Below, in pieces: positions 16,485 to 25,173 of a stretch of DNA of 64,000 bases. Location of the stretch: assembly GCF_014204625.1 (NCBI RefSeq), contig NZ_JACHLU010000001.1, positions 434,001 through 498,000 of the forward strand. Direction: 5' to 3'. This DNA comes from Gillisella vitis. Lineage in GTDB: Bacteria; Pseudomonadota; Alphaproteobacteria; Rhizobiales; Rhizobiaceae. Below the pieces are notes generated by a model. It was not told the origin of the DNA. It saw nothing but the letters and a program-made list of their open reading frames with translations, and searched no databases. A program made the translations under genes and the position numbers. Numbering within the stretch: the first letter of the stretch is position 1; every line of letters begins with the position of its first letter.

Positions 16485-17591
16485 TTACGAGAGGTTCTTT
16501 TCAAAATCGGAATAGTCGAATTCACGAACAGTTCGGATGCTGCCATCCAGTTCCTTGATGGCGATGCTGGGCATTTTCACGCCATTAAACCAGTTTTTCT
16601 TCACCATCGTGTAGCCCGCTGCATCCTGAACGGAAATGCGATCGCCAATCTTCAACGGCTGAGGAAACTGAAACTCACCAAACACATCGCCTGCCAAGCA
16701 TGATTTACCACAAATCATATAGGAATGCGGCCCCTCATTCGGCGCAATCTTGGCCTTTTCGCGGTAGATCAGCAGATCCAGCATATGGGCTTCAATCGAG
16801 CTATCGACAATAGCCAGATCCTTGCCATTATACAGCGTGTCCAGCACGGTCACTTCCAAGGTCGTGCTCTTGGTGATCGATGCCTCACCCGGCTCCAGAT
16901 AGACCTGCACGCCATAATCGCCGGAGAATTTCTTCAGCCGCTTGGCAAAGCGCTCCAGCGGATAATTCTCGCCGGTAAAGTGAATGCCGCCGCCAAGGCT
17001 GACCCATTCGGCCCGCTTGAGCAACGGCCCAAAGCGGCTTTCAATCTCGCCCAGCATCTTGTCAAACAGATCGAAATCACTGTTTTCACAATTGTTATGG
17101 ATCATGAAACCGCTGATGCGGTCCATCACCGGCTCGACTTTGCGCAGATCCCATTCACCCAACCGGCTGAACGGGCGGGCCGGATCGGCCAGATCAAAGC
17201 TGGATGAGCTGACCTGCGGGTTCAGCCGCAAGCCGCGGGTGATGTTGGATGCCTTATCGGCAAAGCGCTCCAGCTGACCAATGGAGTTGAAAATGATCTT
17301 GTCGGCGTGAGAGACAACTTCATCGATCTCGTTATCGCCATAGGCCACGCTGTAAGCGTGGGTTTCCTTGCCGAATTTTTCACGGCCAAGGCGCACTTCA
17401 TAGAGCGAGGATGACGTGGTGCCATCCATATACTCCCGCATCAGATCAAACACCGACCATGTTGCAAAGCATTTCAGCGCCAGCAGCGCCTTTGCACCTG
17501 ACGTTTCGCGCAGGATCGCAATCTTCTCCATGTTCTGGAGCAGTTTGCTTTTATCGATCAGGTAGAAAGGGGTCTGGATCACGTATGCCAC
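16485..17591 (-). CDS. nspC: Carboxynorspermidine decarboxylase
   Basis: 368 residues. PLP-dependent fold III decarboxylase that finishes (nor)spermidine synthesis. The PLP lysine is K40 in LALKCFA. Further hallmarks are SSSLYEVRLG, HNNCENSDFD, SLGGGIHFTGENYP, YLEPGEA and the C-loop GKSCLAGD. The start shown is a GTG at 17589-17591. A second GTG three codons on (giving MIQTPFYLIDK) matches the family start equally well, and neither has a strong ribosome site. Operon with the dehydrogenase downstream. Confidence 0.93.
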   Translation of the reverse strand: MAYVIQTPFYLIDKSKLLQNMEKIAILRETSGAKALLALKCFATWSVFDLMREYMDGTTSSSLYEVRLGREKFGKETHAYSVAYGDNEIDEVVSHADKIIFNSIGQLERFADKASNITRGLRLNPQVSSSSFDLADPARPFSRLGEWDLRKVEPVMDRISGFMIHNNCENSDFDLFDKMLGEIESRFGPLLKRAEWVSLGGGIHFTGENYPLERFAKRLKKFSGDYGVQVYLEPGEASITKSTTLEVTVLDTLYNGKDLAIVDSSIEAHMLDLLIYREKAKIAPNEGPHSYMICGKSCLAGDVFGEFQFPQPLKIGDRISVQDAAGYTMVKKNWFNGVKMPSIAIKELDGSIRTVREFDYSDFEKNLS

Positions 17592-17952
17592 GCCTTTTCA
17601 AGGAAAAACACCGAGGGATACGCCTCCTAGGAAATTTAGCCCCTGAACGCAACCCTGACAGTTGTTTTCGGTTAAAATTGCTACAGGTTTATGATGGTGG
17701 AAAACAAACATTCGTCAAAGCAATTCAACAGACACCTGACGATTGTTGCCCCGAATGGGGCAGCCACTCACAAAGCCCCTTGCGCAAACACTATTTATGT
17801 ATACATTTTTCGAGGAAGGATACGTTGCACGACAAGAAGGCAAGGCGCTCAATATTGCCTTGCAACGAGTCAACTCTTTTGCATTGCAAACTTAATTCAA
17901 TGACTTAATTCGATGACGGGCCAACACGGAATTGTCTCTGGGAGGAGTACAC
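17592..17952. promoter_or_regulatory. Divergent promoter region with an ATGTATACAT operator (17797-17806)
   Basis: This 361-bp gap separates nspC (minus) from the LIV-type ABC operon (plus). It contains the 10-bp palindrome ATGTATACAT at 17797-17806, matching the sites before the O-demethylase and GntR genes. There is also a small hairpin TGCCCC/GGGGCA (17747-17762) and an inverted repeat GCAAGGC/GCCTTGC (17840-17863). GGAGGAG at 17941 is the ribosome site of the binding-protein gene. Confidence 0.6.
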
Positions 17953-19137
17953 ATGAAGCTGTTAAAACGTACATTTATAGTGGGTGCAGTTACCTCAACA
18001 TTGGCGTCGACACTGTTGGCCACAACAGCCTTGGCGGCTGACACTGTCAAAATCGGCCTGATCTTGCCCATGACAGGCCCGTTTGCATCCACTGGCAGAC
18101 AAGTGGATGCTGGTGTTCGTGCCTATGTCGCGCTCCACGGCGACACTGTGGCTGGCAAAAAAGTCGAAATCGTGCTGCGCGACGATGGCGGTTCTGCCGA
18201 CCAGACGCGCCGTATTGCCCAGGAACTGGTGGTGAACGATCGTGTTGCGATGTTGTCGGGCTTTGGGCTGACGCCGCTTGCGTTGTCTGTGGCTCCGGTT
18301 CTGTCGCAGGCCAAGGTGCCTGCCATCATCACCTCGGCAACCACCTCTGCCATCATGCAAAAATCGGATTATTACGTGCGCACCAGCATGGCTGGATCAC
18401 AATCTGCCGGTCCCATGGCAACATGGGCTGCCAAAAACGGCTTGAAAAAAATTGTGACACTGGTGTCCGATTATGGTCCCGGCATTGATATTGAAAAAGG
18501 CTTTACCGATCAGTTCAAAAAGGATGGCGGGGAAATTATCGAATCGGTGCGGGTGCCGTTGCAGAACCCGGATTTCGCCCCGTTTCTTCAGCGTGTGCGC
18601 GATGCCAAGCCGGATGCGGTGTTTGTGTTTGTGCCCTCCGGCGTCGGCTCGATCTTCATGAAACAGTTTGTCGAGCGTGGCTTGCGGGACGCAGGTATCA
18701 AGCTGATCGCCACGGGCGATGTGACTGATGATGATCTGCTGAACGGCATGGGCGCGCCAGCCGTTGGCGTCATCACCTCGCATTTTTACTCCGCCAACCA
18801 TGAAAGTGCGGAAAACAAGGCGTTCACGGCCGAAGTTGCCAAGGCAAACAAGGGTATGCGGGCCAATTTCATGGCGGTCGGCGGCTATGATGCCATGCAT
18901 CTGGCCTATGCTGCGCTGGAAAAAACGGGGGGCGATACCAATGGCACAAAACTGCTGGATGCCATGAAAGGCATGAGCTGGCTCAGCCCACGCGGTCAGA
19001 TGACCATTGATGCCAAAACCCGCGATGTGGTGCAGGATATTTATATCCGCGAGGTGAAGGATGTTGGTGGGCAGCTCTACAATGTGGAATTTGCCACCTA
19101 TCCGAAGGTGCGCGATCCCAACACACCTGCCCCATAA
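17953..19137 (+). CDS. Branched-chain-amino-acid-type ABC transporter substrate-binding protein
   Basis: 394 residues, periplasmic. Signal peptide residues 1-29, ending ATTALA-AD. The mature part starts with TVKIGLILPMTGPFASTGRQ, the standard LivJ-type (Peripla_BP_6) opening, and LSGFGLTPLALSVAPVLSQAKVP follows. The ATG has a GGAGGAG site 5 nt upstream. First of five transporter genes. LIV-type systems of this kind often import aromatic acids rather than amino acids. Shared operators with the neighbouring O-demethylase favour a methoxylated aromatic ligand, which is inference. Confidence 0.92.
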   Translation: MKLLKRTFIVGAVTSTLASTLLATTALAADTVKIGLILPMTGPFASTGRQVDAGVRAYVALHGDTVAGKKVEIVLRDDGGSADQTRRIAQELVVNDRVAMLSGFGLTPLALSVAPVLSQAKVPAIITSATTSAIMQKSDYYVRTSMAGSQSAGPMATWAAKNGLKKIVTLVSDYGPGIDIEKGFTDQFKKDGGEIIESVRVPLQNPDFAPFLQRVRDAKPDAVFVFVPSGVGSIFMKQFVERGLRDAGIKLIATGDVTDDDLLNGMGAPAVGVITSHFYSANHESAENKAFTAEVAKANKGMRANFMAVGGYDAMHLAYAALEKTGGDTNGTKLLDAMKGMSWLSPRGQMTIDAKTRDVVQDIYIREVKDVGGQLYNVEFATYPKVRDPNTPAP

Positions 19138-19139
19138 CG

Positions 19140-19224
19140 CAGACTTTATTGTCGTTTGTCTTTTCAGGAAACCGGCATCAACTTTCCCCGACAAACTTTA
19201 GTCTGTGCATCCGCAAGGGTGCAC
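19140..19224 (+). promoter_or_regulatory. Paired stem-loops after the binding-protein gene
   Basis: Nested inverted repeats CAGACT/AGTCTG (19140-19145, 19200-19205) and GTTTGTC/GACAAAC (19154-19160, 19190-19196) are followed by GTGCATCC/GGGTGCAC (19205-19212, 19217-19224) with a GCAA loop. They fill the 106-bp gap before the LivH gene. Without a T-run, they are read as transcript processing or stabilising structures. Confidence 0.55.
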
Positions 19225-19243
19225 AAAGGCCTTGTGAGGAATC

Positions 19244-20104
19244 ATGCTGACCATTGTTGTCGATGGCATTGCCTATGGCATGTTGCTGTTTGTGCTGGCC
19301 TGCGGTCTGTCCGTGACCCTTGGCTTGATGAATTTCATCAATCTGGCCCATGGCGCATTTGCCATGGCGGGGGGCTATGTCACGGTGGTGATGATGAATA
19401 GTCTTGGGCTATCCTTCTATCTCTGCCTGCCTGCGGCATTTTTCGCAAGCGCTGCTCTTGGCGTGGTGCTGGAGACCCTGCTCTACCGCAGGCTCTACTC
19501 TGCCCCGCATCTGGATCAGGTGCTGTTTTCCATTGGTCTGGTGTTCATGGCCATTGCCGGGGTGGATTACGCCATGGGCGGCCAGCAACAATTGATCAAC
19601 CTGCCAGCCGAATTAAGCGGCAGGTTGACAGTCTGGGGCGTTGAGGTCGGGCGTTACCGGCTGTTTATCATCGCCATTTGCCTTGTCATCACCATCGCCT
19701 TGCAAACGGCCTTGACCAAAACCCGAATCGGCAGCCAGTTGCGGGCTGCCGTCGATGATGGGCGGGTGGCACGCGGACTGGGCATCAATGTCTCGCTGAT
19801 CTTCATGCTCACTTTTGCGCTTGGCTCCGGGCTTGCGGGACTAGGGGGCGCGCTCAGTGTTGAGCTTCTGGGGCTGGACCCGAATTTCCCCCTGAAATAT
19901 CTGATTTATTTCATGATTGTTGTGGCCATCGGCGGCACATCCTCCATCACCGGACCGTTTGCTGCGGCTATTCTGCTGGGTATCGCCGATGTGGCAGGCA
20001 AATATTATATCCCTCAGTTTGGTGCTTTCATCATCTACGCCGTGATGATCCTGTTTCTGATCCTGCGTCCCAACGGAATTTTTGCGCGGGGGGCCAATTC
20101 ATGA
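19244..20104 (+). CDS. Branched-chain-type ABC transporter permease, LivH family
   Basis: 286 residues, about eight membrane segments. LACGLSVTLGLMNFINLAHGAF near the N-terminus is the LivH hallmark. The ATP-docking loop with TRIGSQLRAAVDDGRVARGLGI lies near residue 165. GAGGA precedes the ATG. The gene overlaps the LivM gene by 4 bp (ATGA), so the two channel subunits are translationally coupled. Confidence 0.92.
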   Translation: MLTIVVDGIAYGMLLFVLACGLSVTLGLMNFINLAHGAFAMAGGYVTVVMMNSLGLSFYLCLPAAFFASAALGVVLETLLYRRLYSAPHLDQVLFSIGLVFMAIAGVDYAMGGQQQLINLPAELSGRLTVWGVEVGRYRLFIIAICLVITIALQTALTKTRIGSQLRAAVDDGRVARGLGINVSLIFMLTFALGSGLAGLGGALSVELLGLDPNFPLKYLIYFMIVVAIGGTSSITGPFAAAILLGIADVAGKYYIPQFGAFIIYAVMILFLILRPNGIFARGANS

Positions 20105-21114
20105 CCCAGGCTGTCTCAATCGCAAGCAAAGCGGCGCAGATTCTGAAACGCAAGGAGCGCTGGCCTCTGCTGGAAATCGGCTTTTGGATTGCCGCTTTCG
20201 CCGCCGCTTTTCTTCTGCCCGGTCAACTGCTGCTGCTGACCGAGATTGCCATTCTGGCGCTGTTTGCTCTGTCGCTGGATCTTCTGGTTGGCTATGCGGG
20301 CATTCTGTCCCTTGGTCATGCCGCCTTTTTTGGCCTTGGGGCCTATGCGGCGGGCCTGTTTTCGCTTCAGTTATCAAGTGATCCGGTTCTTGGGTTGCTG
20401 GTGGCCGGTGCATTAAGCGGGCTGCTTGGGCTTTCCACCAGTTTTCTGGTGCTGCGCGGATCAGACCTCACCCGGTTGATGACCACCTTTGGCGTCAGCA
20501 TGTTGCTGGCCGAAGCCGCCAATCAGGCTGCCTGGCTGACGGGCGGCGCAGATGGCCTCAGCGGCATTAGCATGTCGCCGGTATTGGGCCTGTTCGAGTT
20601 CGACCTGTGGGGGCGGATCGGCTATCTCTATTGCCTTATCACTTTGTTTTTGTTGACGATGATAGCAAGACAGCTGGTCAATTCGCCCTTTGGCCTGGCG
20701 CTGAAGGCCATCAGGCGCAATCCGCGTCGGGCAGAAATGCTGGGCATTTCCACCAATGGACGGCGGGTGGTGATTTACACCATCTCCGCAATCTATGCCG
20801 GTATGGCGGGTGCCTTGCTGGCGCAAACCACCAGCTTTGTCTCGCCCGATGTGCTGGCTTTTCACCGCTCAGCCGAAGTGCTGTTGGTGGTGGTGATTGG
20901 CGGCATCGGCTATCTTTATGGCGGCATGGTGGGGGCCATGGTGTTTTCGATCCTGCGCGCATGGCTCTCGGTGATGACACCGCAATACTGGATGTTCTGG
21001 GTCGGACTTATTCTGGTGGCATTGGTTTTGATCGGCCGGGACAGGATCAAGCCTGCGCAGATCATCCAGATGCTTGGAAAAATACGAGGGAGGACGTATG
21101 ACCCCCGCACTTGA
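20101..21114 (+). CDS. Branched-chain-type ABC transporter permease, LivM family
   Basis: 337 residues. The core contains LDLLVGYAGILSLGHAAFFGLGAY, the LivM signature, and the loop SPFGLALKAIRRNPRRAEMLGIS. There is an N-terminal extension of about 30 residues before the first membrane segment. Second channel subunit, coupled to LivH. Its 3' end overlaps the LivG start by 17 bp. Confidence 0.92.
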   Translation: MTQAVSIASKAAQILKRKERWPLLEIGFWIAAFAAAFLLPGQLLLLTEIAILALFALSLDLLVGYAGILSLGHAAFFGLGAYAAGLFSLQLSSDPVLGLLVAGALSGLLGLSTSFLVLRGSDLTRLMTTFGVSMLLAEAANQAAWLTGGADGLSGISMSPVLGLFEFDLWGRIGYLYCLITLFLLTMIARQLVNSPFGLALKAIRRNPRRAEMLGISTNGRRVVIYTISAIYAGMAGALLAQTTSFVSPDVLAFHRSAEVLLVVVIGGIGYLYGGMVGAMVFSILRAWLSVMTPQYWMFWVGLILVALVLIGRDRIKPAQIIQMLGKIRGRTYDPRT

Positions 21115-21847
21115 AACCCGCCATCTCAACAAGTATTTCGGGGCTTTCACCGTCACCAATGACGTTTCGCTGACCTTGGCAAAAGGAGCGCGCCATGCCC
21201 TGATTGGTCCCAATGGCGCGGGCAAAACCACGCTGATCAATCTGCTGACCGGCGCACTCAGCCCCAGCAGCGGCCAGATCATGCTGGCAGGCGAGGACAT
21301 CACCCAGACATCCATTCATGGTCGCGTGCAGCGGGGCATGGCACGAACCTTTCAGATTAACCAGTTGTTTGCCGATCTGACACCACTTGAATCGTTGCTG
21401 ATTGCCCTCAACCAGCGCCGTGGTGATGGTGCTCGCCTATGGAAATCCCTGTCATCATACCGCGAAACATCCGATGAGGCCGCAAGCCTGCTGGAGCAGT
21501 TTCGCCTGATCGACGTGATGGACGAGCCAAGCCAGCGGCTACCCTATGGCAAGCAGCGGCTGCTGGAAATCGCCCTGGCCATCGCCATGCGGCCCAAAGT
21601 GTTGCTGCTGGACGAACCGGCGGCCGGTGTGCCGGAAGATGAGCGCCATGAAGTGCTTGGCATTGTGCGCAACCTGCCCGATGACGTCACCATTGTGCTG
21701 ATTGAGCATGACATGGAACTGGTGTTTTCCTTTGCCGATCAGATTTCGGTTCTGGCCGCCGGTCAGGTGATTGCGCAAGGCAGCGTCGCTGACATTTCCA
21801 CCGATCCGCATGTCAAGGCAATCTATCTGGGGGCCGATGCCACATGA
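21098..21847 (+). CDS. Branched-chain-type ABC transporter ATP-binding protein, LivG family
   Basis: 249 residues. Walker A GPNGAGKTT is near residues 37-45. The expected signature LSGGQ position reads LPYGKQRLLEIALAIAMRP, the degenerate form common in LivG-type ATPases. Walker B is VLLLDEPAAGVPEDE and the H-loop LIEHDMELVF. The ATG at 21098 follows GAGGGAGG and lies inside the LivM gene. It works as a heterodimer with the LivF-type subunit downstream. Confidence 0.92.
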   Translation: MTPALETRHLNKYFGAFTVTNDVSLTLAKGARHALIGPNGAGKTTLINLLTGALSPSSGQIMLAGEDITQTSIHGRVQRGMARTFQINQLFADLTPLESLLIALNQRRGDGARLWKSLSSYRETSDEAASLLEQFRLIDVMDEPSQRLPYGKQRLLEIALAIAMRPKVLLLDEPAAGVPEDERHEVLGIVRNLPDDVTIVLIEHDMELVFSFADQISVLAAGQVIAQGSVADISTDPHVKAIYLGADAT

Positions 21848-22557
21848 GCGATCTTCTCACCATCAACGGCCTGATTGCGGGCTATGGCGAGGCCCATGCG
21901 CTGCACGGCATCAGCCTCAGCCTTGAAAGCGGCCGCTCACTGGCATTGTTGGGGCGCAATGGCACCGGCAAGACCACGCTGCTCAACAGCATCATTGGCG
22001 TTACCACCCACCACAGCGGCACAATTGCCTTCAAGGGCCATGATATAACCCGATTGAAGCCCGAACAACGGGCCAACATCGGCATTGGCTGGGTGCCGCA
22101 GGAGCGCAATATTTTCCCCTCACTGACGGTCGAGGAAAACCTCACCGCCACCGCCCGCCCCGGATCATGGGATCTCAAGCGGGTTTACGGCATGTTTCCG
22201 CGCCTGCAAGAGCGAAAGCGTAATCTGGGCAATCAACTCTCGGGTGGAGAGCAGCAAATGCTGGCCATTGGCCGCGCTTTGATGCTCAATCCGGCTTTAT
22301 TGCTGCTGGATGAGCCCTTGGAAGGGCTGGCACCGATCATTGTCGATGAGTTGCTGCAAGCGCTTGACAATATTGTCAAAAAGGAAGGCCTTTCCACCAT
22401 TCTTGTCGAGCAGAAAGCCCGCAAGATCTTGCCGCTCACCGATGACGCCATTGTTCTCGATCGGGGCATGGTGATTTACCGCGACACATCCGCCGCCCTT
22501 CTGGCGGCACCAGAGACGTTGACGTCGTTGTTGAGCGCAACGCAGCGACACGACTGA
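21844..22557 (+). CDS. Branched-chain-type ABC transporter ATP-binding protein, LivF family
   Basis: 237 residues. Walker A GRNGTGKTT is near residues 38-46, then WVPQERNIFPSLTVEENL, signature LSGGEQQMLAIGRALMLNP and Walker B LLLLDEPLEGLAP, all LivF-like. It overlaps LivG by 4 bp and is the last gene of the operon; a hairpin terminator follows 24 bp later. Confidence 0.93.
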   Translation: MSDLLTINGLIAGYGEAHALHGISLSLESGRSLALLGRNGTGKTTLLNSIIGVTTHHSGTIAFKGHDITRLKPEQRANIGIGWVPQERNIFPSLTVEENLTATARPGSWDLKRVYGMFPRLQERKRNLGNQLSGGEQQMLAIGRALMLNPALLLLDEPLEGLAPIIVDELLQALDNIVKKEGLSTILVEQKARKILPLTDDAIVLDRGMVIYRDTSAALLAAPETLTSLLSATQRHD

Positions 22558-22581
22558 GATAAAATCAAAAAGCGCAATAAC

Positions 22582-22615
22582 AAATCCCCCGATGCGGTCA
22601 AGCATAGGGGGATTT
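22582..22615. terminator. Bidirectional terminator between the LIV operon and the demethylase gene
   Basis: 9-bp stem AAATCCCCC (22582-22590) / GGGGGATTT (22607-22615) with a 16-nt loop. The flanks are A-rich upstream and T-rich downstream, so it can end both converging transcripts. Confidence 0.8.
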
Positions 22616-22628
22616 TCTGGATTATGCT

Positions 22629-24038
22629 TTACAGAGCGCGCTTTGTGCGCCAGCTTTCAGCGTAGTTTTCACGCGCTTCAGCGGCGTAAGGTGTTGCCGC
22701 GACGCGAACACGGATCTGGGTCTGCTTGTGGGGCTCAACCGAGGTCTTGCCCGAGCCACCATTGGGCTCACCCCACACCAGTGTCAGAATATCGCCCTCC
22801 TGCACATCCACATCCACCACGCCGAGCGACAACACGCAGCGTTCATTGTAACTGTAGCCATTGAACATCGACATGCCCACCTGCTTGCCATCGCGCAGGA
22901 TCAGATCGGCGCTGGACGATGCATAGTTTGGCTGGGGGAAGTCGATCCACTTGTAGTTCTCACCGCCCGGCTCAAACGCCGAGGCGATGACCCGCACCAC
23001 ATCTTCGGCGTTCCACTCAAACGTGACCTTCTTGCGCTTCACATTGTCCTTGATCTTTTCAAGGGCTGCACGGCCCACGAAATCATGGTCGAACTTGATG
23101 TATACACCATAGCCCAGCTCATACGGATTGACGTAATAGTCCTCGATATTGCTGGAAACGAGGCTGCCACCAATCGAGCCGACAGCTTCATAGCTGTCTG
23201 CTGGTAACCAGTCGCGGTAGGCCTGCAACTCATCTCCGGTGTAAATGCCCGGAAGTGGCGACGGAATCCAGCCGGATTCCAGCGTATTGGTCGAATAGGC
23301 GCGGCTGCCAACCGGATGCAGATCAACGCCAACATCAATGGCGGCCTGAATGATGGTGTCGCGGATATAATCCTTGTCCTCGTAGGGGCCCCAGATTTCC
23401 AGACCCGGCGCGCCCGCCATGCCGTGGCGCAACGCCTGTACTTTCTTGTTGCCCACATTGATCCAGTCCACATGGAAGAACTTGATGTCTGGCACGGGAC
23501 CGCCGTTGATTTTCTCAAAAATCTTCGGTGCATCTGGCCCCTGAATCTGGAAGCGGTAGTGAACGCGCGTCACCAGCTTGCCCTCAGGGCGCGATGGCGA
23601 ACGCGGATCATGGGTCAGCTTTACATCATACTTGCCAAGAGAGCCATTGAATTTCAACCAATTGGCGGTGGGCGCACGACCAACCAGCACAAATTTGTCT
23701 TCCCGCTCGCGGAAAATGATCATATCGCCAATCACATGACCCGCAGGCGTCACCGGCACATAATGCTTGGCGCGATTGGTGCCAAAATTGGCAAAGCTGT
23801 TGATGGCAAGGCTTTGCAAAAAGGCGCAAGCATCCGGGCCTTCGACAATCAGCTCATCCATGTGGTGCGATTGATCGAACAGCACCGCAGAATTGCGCCA
23901 TGCGGCCTGCTCGGAGCGCCAATTGGTAAATTCGGAGGCGACAACCGGGTAAACATAAATCCCGGTTTTGGAATTGCGCAGCATTTCAACAGTGTTGCCA
24001 GCCTTGGCAATGGCACTGGTGAGGTTTGCCTTGGTCAT
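22629..24038 (-). CDS. LigM-like tetrahydrofolate-dependent aromatic O-demethylase (GcvT/aminomethyltransferase family)
   Basis: 469 residues from the ATG at 24036-24038, preceded by GGGAGG; about the 471-residue length of LigM. The family moves a methyl group from a methoxylated aromatic acid such as vanillate to tetrahydrofolate. GNTVEMLRNS, WRNSAVLFDQSHHMDEL, YVPVTPAGHVIGD, RHGMAGAPGLEIWGPYE, SNTLESGWIPSPLPGIYTGD and a C-terminal VEPHKQTQIRVRV match what I recall of LigM/DesA closely. Database annotation often says only aminomethyltransferase; DMSP demethylase is a more distant alternative. A CATGTATACATG site lies 83 bp upstream of the start. Confidence 0.75.
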   Translation of the reverse strand: MTKANLTSAIAKAGNTVEMLRNSKTGIYVYPVVASEFTNWRSEQAAWRNSAVLFDQSHHMDELIVEGPDACAFLQSLAINSFANFGTNRAKHYVPVTPAGHVIGDMIIFREREDKFVLVGRAPTANWLKFNGSLGKYDVKLTHDPRSPSRPEGKLVTRVHYRFQIQGPDAPKIFEKINGGPVPDIKFFHVDWINVGNKKVQALRHGMAGAPGLEIWGPYEDKDYIRDTIIQAAIDVGVDLHPVGSRAYSTNTLESGWIPSPLPGIYTGDELQAYRDWLPADSYEAVGSIGGSLVSSNIEDYYVNPYELGYGVYIKFDHDFVGRAALEKIKDNVKRKKVTFEWNAEDVVRVIASAFEPGGENYKWIDFPQPNYASSSADLILRDGKQVGMSMFNGYSYNERCVLSLGVVDVDVQEGDILTLVWGEPNGGSGKTSVEPHKQTQIRVRVAATPYAAEARENYAESWRTKRAL

Positions 24039-24120
24039 TGAATTTCCTCCCTTGAAAATCTCGACGGCTGTATGAACAGGAACAGCATTCTGGGCACTCC
24101 CAAACTCCGAATGCCCGCTG

Positions 24121-24132
24121 CATGTATACATG
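24121..24132. promoter_or_regulatory. GntR-type operator CATGTATACATG upstream of the O-demethylase
   Basis: A perfect 12-bp palindrome, 83 bp upstream of the demethylase ATG. The same ATGTATACAT core occurs at 17797-17806 before the transporter operon and, with one change, at 25112-25121 before the GntR gene. Confidence 0.7.
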
Positions 24133-24246
24133 AAATGCCTATCCAATTATGATTTGCAAGTCAAAATTTCAAACACACCATTAATTTTTCGAGTTCAAAT
24201 CAGGGGGAAACGGCAAAATTCTGTTAAATCAAAGGGAAAAGCTGCA

Positions 24247-24984
24247 TCATCCCTGAATGAGCGCCAGGGCCTTGACCTTCTCCAGCAGGCTGGGATCTTC
24301 ATTCAAGATGTATTCAAGATTGTGCCGTGCCGTGCGGGCATGTTCACGAGCAATGGCCTCGGCCCGACTGCCTTCACGCAGCTCGATGGCCCGCACCATC
24401 GCCCTGTGCTGCTCCTGCGCAGTCCACAGCGAGCGGCGAAAAACATTGACATTCATTCTGGTTGGCAAGAAGGCCGACGGCGACGCAAACGGCAGGGCGC
24501 TGGCCCGCTCCACTTCCCGACGAACAATATCGCTTGCCGCAAGCGCTGCCATTTGCTGATGGAAAATCTGATTGAGATCGGAATAGCTGTCAAAATCAAC
24601 GTCATCGAAGTGATCTCCGAAACAGCCATCCAACTGCTCGAGAGTGTGTTTGATGGCGTTCATGGCATCGGGCTTTACACCGCGCTCCGCCGCCAGACGC
24701 GCAGCCATGCCTTCCATCACACCACGAAGCTCAATCGAATCCACCACGTCGCTAAAGCGAAACCGGCGCACAATGAAGCCGCCATTCGGCAGGCGGTCCA
24801 ACAGCCCTTCTTCCACCAGCCTCGACATTGCCTCGCGCACCGGCGTGCGCGAAATCTGCAACAGCTCAGCCAAAGGAACCTCGAAAAGCCGCATCCCACC
24901 CTGCAACTCTCCGCTCAGGATTTTCTCCCGCAGATCAATTACCGCCCGGCGACCATGGGTTGCTGCTTCAGTTTGTTTCATCAA
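24247..24984 (-). CDS. GntR-family regulator, FadR/FCD subfamily
   Basis: 245 residues. The N-terminal winged helix (residues about 12-75) shows LREKILSGELQGGMRLFEVPLAELLQISRTPVREAM as in the family. The C-terminal helical FCD ligand domain follows, with the metal-site pattern FHQQMA and later histidines. It lies just upstream of, and codirectional with, the O-demethylase, with a 208-bp gap. Shared palindromes before the demethylase, the LIV operon and this gene suggest it represses all three and senses a substrate or product. Confidence 0.88.
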   Translation of the reverse strand: MMKQTEAATHGRRAVIDLREKILSGELQGGMRLFEVPLAELLQISRTPVREAMSRLVEEGLLDRLPNGGFIVRRFRFSDVVDSIELRGVMEGMAARLAAERGVKPDAMNAIKHTLEQLDGCFGDHFDDVDFDSYSDLNQIFHQQMAALAASDIVRREVERASALPFASPSAFLPTRMNVNVFRRSLWTAQEQHRAMVRAIELREGSRAEAIAREHARTARHNLEYILNEDPSLLEKVKALALIQG

Positions 24985-25044
24985 TCACCCCGTATCCACC
25001 CAAACCTCATGGCAAGACTGTTACAGATGCATATTCAAGAATAC

Positions 25045-25121
25045 AAGCATACATTCCAAAATGCACAAAAACCCAGAAACCGTGATCGGGAGGTGGTTTT
25101 TTGGCGGCAAAATGTATGCAT
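25045..25121. promoter_or_regulatory. Candidate GntR autoregulatory sites
   Basis: ATGTATGCAT at 25112-25121 differs by one base from the ATGTATACAT palindrome. A reversed half-match, AAGCATACAT, lies at 25045-25054. Both are upstream of the GntR start, in the 189-bp gap (24985-25173) shared with the end of the response-regulator gene. Confidence 0.5.
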
Positions 25122-25173
25122 CATTGTCGAAGCGGCACGATGTGATGACGCATTAGAATCCTATGGCAATCTG

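Noticed and set aside
21539..21811. Possible pseudogene signal: missing LSGGQ in the LivG-type ATPase
   Set aside because: LPYGKQR in place of LSGGQ is the normal variant in many LivG proteins, and the frame is intact.
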